Assembly (NCBI GenBank): GCA_019113175.1 | Contig: DXHY01000046.1 | Span: 1-64,000, forward strand | Direction of reading: 5' to 3' | Origin: Candidatus Eisenbergiella stercoravium | GTDB taxonomy: Bacteria; Bacillota; Clostridia; Lachnospirales; Lachnospiraceae | Length of the DNA: 64,000 nt | Shown: one piece after another, positions 26,690-36,864 of the stretch | Position numbering within the stretch: the stretch's first letter is position 1 | How the letters are laid out: each line of letters begins with the position of its first letter | Program-made: the position numbers and the translations under genes | Notes under the pieces: generated by a model | What the model saw: only the letters and a program-made list of their open reading frames with translations | The model's database searches: none | What the model was told of the DNA's origin: nothing

Positions 26690-28180
26690 ATGAAAAAAAC
26701 AGATAAAAAAATGCTTGCCGTCGATCTGGGCGCTTCCAGCGGCAGAGTGATGGCAGGAAGCTTTGACGGAGAAAAAATAAGCGTGGAGGAGCTGCATCGT
26801 TTTTCCAACGATCCGGTTACACTTGGGGGAACGATGTACTGGGATTTCCTGCGTCTGTTCCACGAGATCAAACAGGGACTTCTGAAATCAAAAAAATACG
26901 GGAAGGCGGACAGCATCAGCGTGGACACCTGGGGGGTGGACTTCGGCCTGCTGGATGCCCAGGGATATCTTCTGGAAAATCCGGTGCACTACAGGGACGG
27001 AAGGGTGAACGGCATGCTGGAGAAGAGCTTTGCTCTGCTGGATGCGGATCGTTTTTACCAGATCACCGGCACGCAGTTTATGGAAATCAATACGGTATTT
27101 CAGCTGCTGTATCTGGCTCAGAACAGGAAGGAGCTTCTGGAGCGTGCGGACTGTATGCTTTTGATGCCGGATCTTTTTCATTATTTCCTTTGTGGGGAAA
27201 AATGCTGTGAGTATTCCGCAGCATCGACAACACAGCTTCTGAATGCGGTGGATAAGACCTGGTCAAAAGAGGTGGTGGAAGCGCTGGGCCTGCCGGGGAA
27301 CATTCTTCTTCCCGTGTCTCCGTCCGGAACGCCGTTGTCCCCTTTGCGGACCGAAATCGCACAGGAGCTGGGCCTGGAGCCGATGCTGGTGGTGGCAGGC
27401 GCGGGACATGATACCCAGTGCGCCATGGCGGCGGTTCCCACCCAGGAAAAGGATTTCATTTTCATCAGCTGCGGAACCTGGAGCCTGTTTGGAACGGAAC
27501 TGCCGGCTCCCATCATTACACAGGACAGCAGGAGGCTGAATATCGCCAACGAAGGCGGCGCCGGCGGACGCATTTCCTTCCTGAAAAATATCATTGGCCT
27601 CTGGCTGGTGCAGGAAAGCCGCCGTCAGTGGATGCGGGAAGGGAAGGAATACAGCTTCGGAGAGCTGGAAAAGCTGGCGGCAAAAGAAGCGCCGTTTCGC
27701 AGCCTGATTGATCCCGATGCGCCGGAATTTGTACCCGCAGGAGACGTGCCGGAGCGGATCCGGGAATTCTGCAGGCGGACGGGCCAGCCCGTTCCGGAAA
27801 ACGAGGGGCAGATCGTGCGCTGTATCGATGAGAGCCTGGCCTTAAAATACCGGCTGACGCTGGACGAGATCCGCACCTGTACGGGAAAGGATTATCCGGT
27901 CATCCACATGGTGGGCGGCGGCACGCAGAGCGGCCTTCTCTGCCAGTTTACCGCAGACGCCTGCGCCCGTCCGGTCTGCGCCGGACCGGTGGAAGCCACC
28001 GTTTACGGCAATCTGGCGCTGCAGCTTATGGCGGCAGGACAGATCGGCGGCCTTTCTGAGCTGCGGAGCATAGTGGCAAATTCTGAGGAGATTAGACGAT
28101 TTGAGCCTCATAATACAGAAGCGTGGAATGAAGCGTATCTGAAATATTGTACAGCCTTGAAGGAGTGGACACATAGTTAG
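26690..28180 (+). CDS. rhaB: Rhamnulokinase-family sugar kinase, probable L-fuculokinase role
   Basis: FGGY-superfamily kinase of 496 residues. The N-terminal ATPase motif (LAVDLGASSGRVMAGSFDGE), SVDTWGVDFGLLD, VVAGAGHDTQCAMAAVP, FISCGTWSLFGTEL and MVGGGTQSGLLCQFTADA give the two actin-like domains. Sequence is closest in style to rhamnulokinase (RhaB), but its only neighbour is L-fucose isomerase, so it may phosphorylate L-fuculose. ATG 26690 follows AAAGGAG; the longer frame from 26633 crosses the hairpin and is rejected. Confidence 0.88.
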   Translation: MKKTDKKMLAVDLGASSGRVMAGSFDGEKISVEELHRFSNDPVTLGGTMYWDFLRLFHEIKQGLLKSKKYGKADSISVDTWGVDFGLLDAQGYLLENPVHYRDGRVNGMLEKSFALLDADRFYQITGTQFMEINTVFQLLYLAQNRKELLERADCMLLMPDLFHYFLCGEKCCEYSAASTTQLLNAVDKTWSKEVVEALGLPGNILLPVSPSGTPLSPLRTEIAQELGLEPMLVVAGAGHDTQCAMAAVPTQEKDFIFISCGTWSLFGTELPAPIITQDSRRLNIANEGGAGGRISFLKNIIGLWLVQESRRQWMREGKEYSFGELEKLAAKEAPFRSLIDPDAPEFVPAGDVPERIREFCRRTGQPVPENEGQIVRCIDESLALKYRLTLDEIRTCTGKDYPVIHMVGGGTQSGLLCQFTADACARPVCAGPVEATVYGNLALQLMAAGQIGGLSELRSIVANSEEIRRFEPHNTEAWNEAYLKYCTALKEWTHS

Positions 28181-28187
28181 TTTGAAA

Positions 28188-28223
28188 AAGACTGCCGGAG
28201 CAAAAGTTGCTTTCGGCAGTCTT
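28188..28223. terminator. Bidirectional terminator
   Basis: Stem of AAGACTGCCGGAGCAA with a near-complement ending CGGCAGTCTT and a 3-4 base loop; A-rich before and T-containing after. It separates the kinase and the convergent histidine kinase remnant. Confidence 0.7.
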
Positions 28224-28240
28224 ATCCGTAACAGTATACT

Positions 28241-29758
28241 TTATACAGAGGGAGAGAGCAGGCAGGGGAAAGTAACCGTGATAACAGTCCCCATATTTTG
28301 TTTACTGTGAATCCGAAGCCCATATTTGGGGCCAAAGGTCAGGCAGAGGCGACGATTATTATTATATATCCCAATATGTCCTTCTGCACTTTCGGAATTC
28401 AGTCTTTCCTGAATTTTGATTAGCTGGTGTTTGTCAATCCCGATTCCATTATCAATCACTTTCAGAATCAGATCATCCCCTTTTTGATATAGTTTGATTT
28501 TTATTCTGTTATTTTCTTTTTCCCATGTAAAGGCGTGCGTAATACAATTCTCAATTAAGGGCTGTATCAAAAGTTTAATGGTGTGGTATTGCAGCAAATT
28601 TTCGGAGCATTCCCAGGTTACAGAAAACGGGGAATTGTATCGCATTTGCTGAATGGTGACATAGCTTCTGGTGTTTTTGATTTCCATGCTTAGCGGTACA
28701 AGTGTGTCATATTCGGTCAGGGAGTAGTCCAGAATATCCGTCATATTTTCTATCATTTCGCATACAGGATTCTTGGAGGCGGTTAGCTGAAAGCTCATCC
28801 AGAAGATGGATTTCAGCGTGTTAAAAAGAAAATGCGGGCTGATCTGGGCCTGCAGGGAGTTCAGCTCCAGGATCTTGTTTTGATAAGTATTTTCCTTGAT
28901 CTGCATTTTCAGGGCGTTTTGCTGAACAAAGGTTTTGATAATGTTTTGCGTGAGAAGGCCATACAAATTCCCGTTTGAAGATATTTCCGGTAGCGGTTCT
29001 CCTTTTTCCGCAGCAGCGAACAGATCAATGATCTGAGATATATTTTGATAAAAGCGGCGGCTGATCAGCATGGAAATGGGAATACATAAAAATGTAATGG
29101 CGACAATCAGCAGCAGAATATAGGCGAGAAACTGGTATACGGTTTGATAAAGAGAAGCATGTGGCGTAATGGAAATATAGCGGATGTTCCCCAACTGAGA
29201 AAACAATTGAACAATATAATAGTGTTGACTGTTATATTGATAGTCCGGAAGGATTTCATTTGACTGGGAAAAAAGGGCCGAAAGCAGGATATCAGAAGGC
29301 AGAGAAAGGCTGTCGGAGCTCTGAAACAGAATTTCTCCGCTGTCATTTACGGCAAGAATAACCTGCCCAGGTTCCAGGCTTAATGAACTCAGTTCCTCAA
29401 CGAAGTACTCTGTGGAAAGATTGATGATGGATACCCCTTCATTGTAGTAGAATTTCTGGTAAATGCTGATTACTTTTTCTTCCTCATCCAGAAAGCTGTA
29501 TTTCTGATAGCTGCGCGGTTCGCACCAGATATTCAGTCCGCTGTCCTTTTTCTCCAGATAACCTTCCAGCCAGGAACTGTCCGGATACTGCCCCAACAGG
29601 CACAGGCCTTCCGGAACCGATACAAAACGGCCGAAATCATTATCAATATAGATATACATGGAATCGATATATTCCCGTGTCGCAATCAGGGGAATAAGGT
29701 AAGGATATACGACAGTGGAGTTCAGTTTTGGAAGGGTAGAAAGGAACAGAAAAGACAT
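28241..29758 (-). pseudogene. YesM-type sensor kinase lacking its N-terminus
   Basis: The 505-codon frame begins abruptly inside what should be the extracellular Cache domain (STLPKLNSTVVYPYLIPLIA), and the first membrane segment is missing. Upstream the frame hits a stop after six codons, inside the ribosome site of the divergent binding-protein gene. The rest is intact: TM2 at about 215-240, HAMP-like region, His box QISPHFLFNTLKSIFW, N box ENCITHAF, G1 DNGIGID and G2 GHIGIYNNNRRL. No response regulator is adjacent. A kinase without TM1 should not be placed correctly in the membrane, so function is doubtful. It is more AT-rich than the preceding kinase gene. Confidence 0.75.
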
Positions 29759-29778
29759 AAGTGTGACAGGAGGTATTT

Positions 29779-31149
29779 ATGAAGAAGAGAACGATTCTAA
29801 AACGGATGGCGGCAATCGGACTGGCAGCGGTTATGGTGACGGGTGCTTTGGGATGCGGAGGTACGCAGACGGAGACGAATACAGAATTAACCGGAACGCA
29901 GGAAAGCATAGCCTCTCAGACGCAGGAAGGAAAGTCTGGTTCTGAAGCGACTCTCCGGTTTTCCTGGTGGGGCGGGGAAGACAGACATGAAGCGACCCTG
30001 GCAGTGATTGACCAGTATATGCAGGAAAATCCTGGAATCACAATTGAAGGAGAATACAGCGGCTGGGATGGATATCTGGAAAAGCTGACGACACAGCTGG
30101 CAGCAGGAACCGCGCCTGATATTATTCAGATCGATTATGCTTTCCTGGAAAATTTCTGGAAAACAGATGATTTTGTGGACTTTAACAGTGTTGATACGGT
30201 GGATATGAGCGGCTTTTCTGAAAATCTTTTAGAAGGAGTCACCTCTCCTGATGGAAGGCTGATCGGAGTTCCAAGCGGCCTGAACTTTACCTGCTTATTT
30301 GCCAACCAGGCAGCAGCGGATAAATATGGGGTAGACCTGACACAGCACTTCGGATGGGATACCCTTCTGGAAGTTGGAAAGCAGGTACATGCACAGGACG
30401 AAAGCGCATATCTGATTTACCCGTATGCAGTTAACCGATATTTCTTTGAGCCCTATCTGTTCAATCTGACCGGAAAGAAACTGGTGGAAGATGACTATAC
30501 CCTGGGATTTGACCGGGAGAGCCTGGTAAAGACCTATGAATATATCGATTCCCTTTATGAAGAAGGAGTGATGCAGCCCTATGATGAAGTGGTGGAAATC
30601 ACATCTTCAACGGAAAATCCTTTGTGGCTCAATGACCAGATTGTTTTGATTCCTGACTTTTCCTCCAGCTATGACAGCCTGAAAGCTTCTCTGGACGAAG
30701 GGGATCTGGTATGCCTGGAGCCCCTGGGAGACAATGATGCGGAAAATACGGGTATTGTATTCCGGCCTACGAATCTGATCGCTGTAAATGCAAACAGTGA
30801 ACATGTGGAGGAAGCCCTTGAATTTGTGAACTATTTCTTTAATGATGATCAGGCTATAGAAACCCTCGGACTGTCCCGTTCGGTACCTGCTACGCAGAAA
30901 GCGATGGACGCGATGGTAGCAAACGGAAAACTGGATGAAGGACTTAAGTCCAGTGCGGACTATGCCCAGGAGCATAAGGGTGGATTGGGCCAGAACGTAA
31001 TCAGTACCAATGCAGAAATCGAAACCATTGAAAATGATGTACTGAGTGCGCTTTATTATGACGAACTGACACCGGAAACGGCGGCGGATGAATTTATGGA
31101 GCTGATGACGGAGAAGGTGGCTGAATTAAAGGAAAGTCTGGGAGCTTAA
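29779..31149 (+). CDS. Sugar ABC transporter substrate-binding lipoprotein (family 1)
   Basis: Binding lipoprotein of 456 residues: signal peptide with lipobox ending ALGC (Cys26), Thr/Glu-rich linker, then ATLRFSWWGGEDRHEATLAV and the type-1 binding fold. ATG 29779 follows AGGAGG. Only 20 bp separate it from the truncated kinase gene, so its promoter, if any survives, must lie within the kinase remnant. It is followed by a strong hairpin and two permeases. With the final enolase-type dehydratase, a sugar acid or its glycoside is a plausible ligand (inference). Confidence 0.9.
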   Translation: MKKRTILKRMAAIGLAAVMVTGALGCGGTQTETNTELTGTQESIASQTQEGKSGSEATLRFSWWGGEDRHEATLAVIDQYMQENPGITIEGEYSGWDGYLEKLTTQLAAGTAPDIIQIDYAFLENFWKTDDFVDFNSVDTVDMSGFSENLLEGVTSPDGRLIGVPSGLNFTCLFANQAAADKYGVDLTQHFGWDTLLEVGKQVHAQDESAYLIYPYAVNRYFFEPYLFNLTGKKLVEDDYTLGFDRESLVKTYEYIDSLYEEGVMQPYDEVVEITSSTENPLWLNDQIVLIPDFSSSYDSLKASLDEGDLVCLEPLGDNDAENTGIVFRPTNLIAVNANSEHVEEALEFVNYFFNDDQAIETLGLSRSVPATQKAMDAMVANGKLDEGLKSSADYAQEHKGGLGQNVISTNAEIETIENDVLSALYYDELTPETAADEFMELMTEKVAELKESLGA

Positions 31150-31159
31150 GTGGAAAAAG

Positions 31160-31188
31160 GCATAGCGCGGAGAACTTCCGCGCTATGC
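31160..31188 (+). other. Perfect hairpin between binding protein and permease genes
   Basis: 31160-31170 pairs perfectly with 31178-31188 (11 bp, 7-base loop) without a T tract. It is likely a 3' stabiliser for the binding-protein message. Confidence 0.65.
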
Positions 31189-31214
31189 TTCTGAAAGTAA
31201 GAAGAGGTGGATAT

Positions 31215-32114
31215 ATGAAATCATTATCGGTAAAGAAAAGGCGATATTCCAGGCATGACCTGAGAGGAATCGTTTATATACTGCCGTGGCTTGCCGGAGT
31301 TCTGGTTTTTCAGCTGTATCCCTTTGCGTATTCCTTTCTTCTGTCTTTTACGGACAAGTCCATGTCCGATACTGTAAATTTTATTGGCCTGCAGAATTAT
31401 ATTGATATTTTTACAAAAGACAGGGATTTCTGGACAAACGTGGAAGTGACGCTGAAATATGTCCTTATGGCAGTGCCTGGAAGAGTATTGTTCGCTCTTC
31501 TGGTAGCAGTGCTGCTGAGCTCGGAAATAAAGGGAATTAATTTCTTCCGCACCGTTTATTACCTGCCTTCCATTTTCGGAAGCAGTGTAGCCATTTCCAT
31601 TGTATGGCGCTTTATTTTTCAGAAACAGGGAGTGATTAATGAATTTCTTCAGATTTTTGGAGTGGAGCCGGTGAACTGGCTGGGAGATCCGGACCGTGCA
31701 TTGTTCACGATATGTGTGATTCCTATCTGGCAGTTCGGTTCTTCCATGGTGCTGTTTCTTGCCGCGATTAAGAATGTGCCGAGATCACTGTATGAGTCCG
31801 CGGAGATAGATGGAGCCGGAAAGTGGAAGAATTTTATCCATATTACGCTGCCTATGATTTCTCCGATCATGCTGTTTAATCTCCTGATGCAGGCGATCGG
31901 ATGCTTCCAGGAGTTTTCAACGGCGTTTGTTCTTACCAAAGGAGGACCGAATAAGGCAACCTATCTGTATGGAATCAAAATCTACAGGGAAGCGTTTACA
32001 AACTTTCAGATGGGATATGCCAGTGCACTGTCCTGGATTCTGTTTGCAGCTATCATGGCCGCCACGGGTCTTATTTTCCTGAGCTCCAAAAAATGGGTAT
32101 TCTATGATGATTAA
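31215..32114 (+). CDS. Sugar ABC transporter permease, MalF-like
   Basis: Permease of 299 residues with a basic N-terminus, six predicted transmembrane segments and the EAA loop (YESAEIDGAGKWKNFIHITL, about 200). ATG 31215 follows GAAGAGGTGG; the frame upstream to 31185 lies in the hairpin and is rejected. The binding protein precedes it and the second permease follows after 15 bp. Confidence 0.9.
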   Translation: MKSLSVKKRRYSRHDLRGIVYILPWLAGVLVFQLYPFAYSFLLSFTDKSMSDTVNFIGLQNYIDIFTKDRDFWTNVEVTLKYVLMAVPGRVLFALLVAVLLSSEIKGINFFRTVYYLPSIFGSSVAISIVWRFIFQKQGVINEFLQIFGVEPVNWLGDPDRALFTICVIPIWQFGSSMVLFLAAIKNVPRSLYESAEIDGAGKWKNFIHITLPMISPIMLFNLLMQAIGCFQEFSTAFVLTKGGPNKATYLYGIKIYREAFTNFQMGYASALSWILFAAIMAATGLIFLSSKKWVFYDD

Positions 32115-32129
32115 GCGGGAGGGAAAGCA

Positions 32130-32972
32130 GTGAGAAAGAAGCAGTTGATTTCATTGGGAATTAAATATATTATTTTAATTGTTCTGGGACTTGTCCTGGT
32201 GTTCCCCCTTGTCTATATGTTTTTTGGAACCTTTAAGTCCAACGAAGAAATCTTCGGAAGCCTGAAACTTCTTCCGGAATCCTTCAATTTGGACGGGTAC
32301 ATAGAGGGATGGAAGGGATCCGGGCAGGTTGGGTTTGGAAAATACCTTTGGAATTCCTTCCTTTTGGTGGTTCCTACAGTGATTCTGACTGTTATATCCA
32401 GCCTGATCACTGCGTATGGATTCAGCCGATTTAACTTCCCGGGGAAAAATATCATGTTTACGGTTATGCTGGCACTGATGATGCTGCCATCATCCGTCCT
32501 GCTGATCCCGAGGTATTTACTGTTTGTGGATCTGAACTGGATTGATGATTACAAGGTTTTCTGGGTTCCGGCAGCTCTTGGAACTTCGTCCTTTTTTGTC
32601 TATATGTTCATACAGTTTTTCCGGGGAATACCCAAGGAACTGGATGAAGCGGCGCGCATTGACGGATGTTCCTCTTTCCGGATACTGGTGAATATCCTGA
32701 TTCCTTTGAGCAAGCCGGCGGTAATTTCAGCTACGATTTTCCAGTTCATCTGGACCTGGAATGATTTCTTCCAGCAGTATATTTATATCAGTTCAGTGTC
32801 CAAATATACGGTATCGCTGGGGCTTCGGATGGCGCTTGATACCAGTACGGTCATCGTGTGGAAGGAGATTCTGGCCATGTCTGTCGTGGCGGTCCTTCCC
32901 TGTGTGGTCATTTTCTTCTGCCTGCAGAAATATTTTGTGGAGGGTATTGCTACTTCAGGACTGAAGGGCTGA
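32130..32972 (+). CDS. Sugar ABC transporter permease, MalG-like
   Basis: Second membrane subunit, 280 residues, six predicted transmembrane segments and EAA loop (LDEAARIDGCSSFRILVNIL, about 172). The start is GTG 32130 preceded by GGGAGGG; no better ATG is available. The next gene starts 36 bp downstream. Confidence 0.9.
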   Translation: MRKKQLISLGIKYIILIVLGLVLVFPLVYMFFGTFKSNEEIFGSLKLLPESFNLDGYIEGWKGSGQVGFGKYLWNSFLLVVPTVILTVISSLITAYGFSRFNFPGKNIMFTVMLALMMLPSSVLLIPRYLLFVDLNWIDDYKVFWVPAALGTSSFFVYMFIQFFRGIPKELDEAARIDGCSSFRILVNILIPLSKPAVISATIFQFIWTWNDFFQQYIYISSVSKYTVSLGLRMALDTSTVIVWKEILAMSVVAVLPCVVIFFCLQKYFVEGIATSGLKG

Positions 32973-33007
32973 ATTTAGAAAACGGAAAAAGAAGAAGGAG
33001 TTGTGAC

Positions 33008-34135
33008 ATGAATAAGTGGGATGGAAAGGAACTGGCCTATCATAAAATCGAGAAAACCAAAACGCTTAAGATCAGAAACCGCTATACCAGGCTGAATGGG
33101 AAGAATTCCTTTCGGGGAGAACATGGGTATGGGGAAGAATTCCTTGTAAAAGTTCTGGTCACGGATCAGGGGGCATGCGGATGGGGGTATACTTCAGGAA
33201 GCCCTTATCATCCGCCGAAGGAGAAGGATGATCTTCTGCTGGGAAAAAGCGTTGCCGAACTTTTTTCGCCGGATGAAGGAATACTGGAGGAGACGTATCG
33301 TGATTATGATTTCGCATTACACGATCTGGCGGGTAAAATCCTGAATGTTCCGGTATTCCGTATGCTGGGAGGAGAAGGGGAAAATCCTGTTTCCTGCTAT
33401 GACGGCGCCATTCTGATGGACGATCTGAGCCCGGATGGAAAGCCGGGAGGCCTGGGCGCCATTCTGGAGGAATGCGAAAAGGATTACGAGCTGGGATACA
33501 GGGATTTTAAGCTGAAAATCGGCCGGGCACCCAAATGGATGGGATGGAAGGAAGGCCTGAAACGTGACATTGAAGTGACACGGATGGTGAGAACATTTTA
33601 TCCGGATGCCAGAATCATGGTGGACGCAAACAGCGCATATCCAGTGGAGAAGATGGAGGCATTTATCGATGCGGTTTCCGACTGCCATTTATATTGGATT
33701 GAAGAGCCGTTTGTGGAAAACAGGGAGGATAACAGGCGGCTTCGGGAATATCTGAATGACAAAATGCCGGGAACCTGGATTGCAGATGGAGAGGCGGATC
33801 CGGATGTACCGATGCTCCTGTCCATGGCCGAAGAAGGAATTCTGGATGTGATTCAGATGGATACAGCTGGATATGGTTTCACGAAATGGCGCAGGCTGCT
33901 TCCTGTATTAAAAGAGAAAAGGATTAAAATCTCTCCCCATAACTGGGGGCTGAAATTAAAAACGCATTACTGTGCAGCCATAGCGGCGGCATATGCGGAT
34001 ACGCCGTCCATTGAAGGCGTGCTGGACGAAACGGAAGGCGTGGATTTTTCCGCTTACAGGCTGAAAGAAGGGAAGCTGATCGTTCCGGATTCCCCCGGAT
34101 TCGGGATGGAGCTGATATGGGGAGAGGAACTGTAG
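33008..34135 (+). CDS. Enolase-superfamily (mandelate racemase type) sugar-acid dehydratase
   Basis: Cytosolic enzyme of 375 residues. The capping domain (residues 1-130) is followed by the barrel with the KxK base (FKLKIG, about 165), metal ligands in MVDANSAY and WIEEPFVE, a GE-type third ligand in WIADGEADPD and the catalytic His in SPHNWG (about 316). The His in place of a second Lys-type base groups it with acid-sugar dehydratases and mandelate racemase relatives. It would remove water from an aldonate or uronate to give a 2-keto-3-deoxy acid; the substrate is unknown. ATG 33008 follows AAGGAG. It closes the ABC operon. Confidence 0.85.
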   Translation: MNKWDGKELAYHKIEKTKTLKIRNRYTRLNGKNSFRGEHGYGEEFLVKVLVTDQGACGWGYTSGSPYHPPKEKDDLLLGKSVAELFSPDEGILEETYRDYDFALHDLAGKILNVPVFRMLGGEGENPVSCYDGAILMDDLSPDGKPGGLGAILEECEKDYELGYRDFKLKIGRAPKWMGWKEGLKRDIEVTRMVRTFYPDARIMVDANSAYPVEKMEAFIDAVSDCHLYWIEEPFVENREDNRRLREYLNDKMPGTWIADGEADPDVPMLLSMAEEGILDVIQMDTAGYGFTKWRRLLPVLKEKRIKISPHNWGLKLKTHYCAAIAAAYADTPSIEGVLDETEGVDFSAYRLKEGKLIVPDSPGFGMELIWGEEL

Positions 34136-34180
34136 TAAAGCCATATAGCCCTGATTTTTCGGGATCTTCCTACATTTTGA

Positions 34181-34209
34181 TTGCTTTCACGGGATGAGTA
34201 GTATATACT
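34181..34209 (+). promoter_or_regulatory. sigma-A-type promoter of plsC-like gene
   Basis: TTGCTT, a 17-bp spacer, TATACT, 84 bp upstream of the acyltransferase ATG. Confidence 0.5.
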
Positions 34210-34292
34210 GGAAAAGGTGGCGGGGATACCCAAAGAGGTTGTCTTGCGCAACGCTGAACCGAATCCAATGAATATGTAAGGAAGGTACTCCC

Positions 34293-35027
34293 ATGATCCG
34301 TTTTATCTGTGTAGCTGTTTTTGTCGTATTATTTTTAATCCTGAGCATACCGCTTCTGATCGCGGAGTGGATCATCGGAAAATTCAATATGGATCTGAAG
34401 GGAAGAAGCTCTCTTGCCATTGTGAACTGGGCGTTCCGCTGGGTGCTCAGGCTCGCCGGAGTAAAGGTGACCTGTATCGGACTGGACCGGGTGCCGAAGG
34501 ATCGTGCAGTTCTGTATATCGGAAATCACCGGAGCTATTTTGACATTGTCATGACCTATGTGCGCGTGCCGCGCATGACCGGATACATCGCGAAGGTGGA
34601 GATGGAGAAAATTCCGCTCCTTTCCCACTGGATGAAGAACCTGCACTGCCTGTTTCTGGATCGGAAGGACCTGAAGCAGGGCGCGAAGATCATCGTGACC
34701 GCAATCAACAAGATCAAGTCCGGAATTTCGATCTGCATTTTTCCGGAGGGAACCCGCAACAAGACGCCGGATACCTTTCTGGAATTCCATGCCGGAAGCT
34801 TTAAGATTGCGGAAAAAACGGGTTGTCCCGTAGTGCCGATGGCCATCAACAATGCGGGAAGCATTTTTGAGGATCATATTCCGAAGATTAAAAAGACCCA
34901 TGTGGTGCTGGAGTATGGGGAGCCGATTTACCCGGATCAGCTTTCCAAAGAGGAGAAAAGGCGGCTTTCGGAGATCACGTTGGAACGGATTAAGGAGATG
35001 TATTTTAAGAATAAGGAGTTGGTCTGA
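34293..35027 (+). CDS. plsC: 1-acyl-sn-glycerol-3-phosphate acyltransferase
   Basis: Membrane-associated lysophosphatidate acyltransferase of 244 residues, which makes phosphatidate for phospholipid synthesis. It has one N-terminal membrane segment (residues 3-23), the catalytic HX4D motif in GNHRSYFDIV (about 75), and the substrate motif FPEGTRNKTP (about 150), followed by VPMAINNAGSI. It appears to be a single-gene housekeeping unit between two catabolic clusters, with its own promoter. ATG 34293 follows AAGGAAGG. Confidence 0.92.
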   Translation: MIRFICVAVFVVLFLILSIPLLIAEWIIGKFNMDLKGRSSLAIVNWAFRWVLRLAGVKVTCIGLDRVPKDRAVLYIGNHRSYFDIVMTYVRVPRMTGYIAKVEMEKIPLLSHWMKNLHCLFLDRKDLKQGAKIIVTAINKIKSGISICIFPEGTRNKTPDTFLEFHAGSFKIAEKTGCPVVPMAINNAGSIFEDHIPKIKKTHVVLEYGEPIYPDQLSKEEKRRLSEITLERIKEMYFKNKELV

Positions 35028-35140
35028 AGAGACCGGATATGAATATTTGCCGGAACCGGTGTCGCCTGGATGAATAGAGGGCGATATCGGTTCCTTTTTG
35101 ATATGGAAAAAAGTTAAGAAATACACTGTTCCAATTTCAA

Positions 35141-35169
35141 TTTTTTTCATCAGCAGCCTGTGTTATAAT
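35141..35169 (+). promoter_or_regulatory. Promoter-like element before sensor kinase
   Basis: Perfect TATAAT at 35164-35169. The sequence 17 bp upstream is only T6, a poor -35 box. Confidence 0.35.
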
Positions 35170-35220
35170 AAAAAATTAAATTGGAAGCAGTGATTAGGAT
35201 TGAAAAAGGGAGAAGAGGTT

Positions 35221-36864
35221 ATGGGGGAAGCTATGAAAAAATGGTTCTGGGATCTGAATCTGAAAAGGAAATTTTTTCTTTTAATCTTAATGGTAGTATT
35301 GGCAATGACGCTGCTGGAAATGCTGAACCGGCAGGTGGCCTATAATACTTACAATCAACTTCTTTACGAAAAAAATTCTCAAATATTAATGATTTGCATG
35401 GACTATATAGAAAATCTGTTTGACCGGATGGAGAATGTAACTTATCTGATGATTGCAGATCCGGATTTGCAGGAAAATCTGATGTATTTGAGTGAGCATC
35501 AGGAGGATGGTAATTGGCTGAGTGTCAGGTCTGATATCAGTGAAGCGGTAAACAGTTATGCCAACAGAGAAGAATATTTCAGCGCGTTTATCCTTGTAAC
35601 AGATGTAAGTGTATTTGGATTTGGAAATGAAAATATAGGAATAAATGACGACTTAGTAGACTATATCGAGGTGGTGGAGAATGCGAATGGACAGATGCGT
35701 ATGATTTCCGGTGAACAGCAGCTGACGCTTGTAAGGGAAATCCGTCAGTCCGTCAATCTGAATCTGTCTAACCTTGCATATATTGTGGCACAGGTGGACT
35801 TCCCGGCAATCATCAATGATATGCGGAAAACGCTCAGACATGCGGATCTTCCCATCGATATTTCCGTATACGATGGAGATATTTGCCTTTATGCCGGTGA
35901 TTCAGATCCGGCTGCTGCCGGAAAAAGAGAAAATGGCTGGTATATAAATGGAAAGGATTTCATCACGGTTTATAACAGCAAGAAGCTGGGATATACCATG
36001 ATCATCAGGACGCCCTATGGAAAGCTTAAGGACTCCATTCAGGGAGTATACCGGAGGTCTATTCTGCTATCCCTGCTTGTCGCTGCGGAAGCGCTGGCGC
36101 TCAGCAGTATCCTTGTAAAGATGGTGATCCGGGATCTGTATGGACTGATTGAAAAGATGGATGATTTCGGAGCGGGAAAGCCTCTGGATGAAAGGGATGG
36201 GAAGATCTATCAGAAGCGTGCGGACGAGGTTGGAAAAATGTACCGTCATTTTTATCGGATGGCGTCCGATTATCGGAGACTGATGGAGGAATATTACAAT
36301 AATAAGCTGTTGCTGAAGGAAGCGGAATTCCTTCAGCTCCAAAAGCAGATTCAGCCCCACTTTCTCTTTAATACACTTACGGCTATCAGTTGGATGGCAT
36401 ATTCTCATCAGGATACGGAGACGGCAAACATGGTAGAAGCTCTGGGCAGAATGATGCGAACGGTCACTGACAATAATCAATCTCTGGTTACGGTTGGAAA
36501 TGATTTGCAGATGGTGGAGGACTATTTGTTTATCCAGAAATTCCGGTTCCGAAACCGGCTGCAGGTGGAGATACAGATCAGTGACAGGACAAAGGAATTG
36601 ATGATTCCAAGAATATCCATACAGCCTTTGGTGGAGAATGCCGTCACATATGCGATGGAAGAGCAGCTGTCAGGATGTCGGATCAGGATTTTTGACAGAA
36701 CGGATCCGGAAAGTACAGAAATTGTTGTAGAAGATAATGGCCTGGGATTTTCTGAAAATATATTGAATGAACTGGAGCGGGAGGAAGCAGATGCAGGAAC
36801 TATCCGTATTGATGGTGGGAATCGGGGGATTTGCCGAGGTTTATTTAAGGGAACTGCTCCATAA
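35221..36864 (+). pseudogene. YesM-type sensor kinase truncated at the C-terminus
   Basis: 547 codons with TM1 at about 15-35, an extracellular Cache-like domain, TM2 at about 275-300, HAMP linker, His box QIQPHFLFNTLTAISW, N box ENAVTYAM and G1 box EDNGLGFSEN. The expected G2 box and last strands of the ATPase domain are absent. The frame instead runs 74 bases into the next gene, reading unrelated residues (GNRGICRGLFKGTAP), and stops. No partner response regulator is present. The likely event is a deletion that removed the kinase tail and regulator. ATG 35221 was chosen after GAAGAGG; ATG 35233 is possible. Confidence 0.7.
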
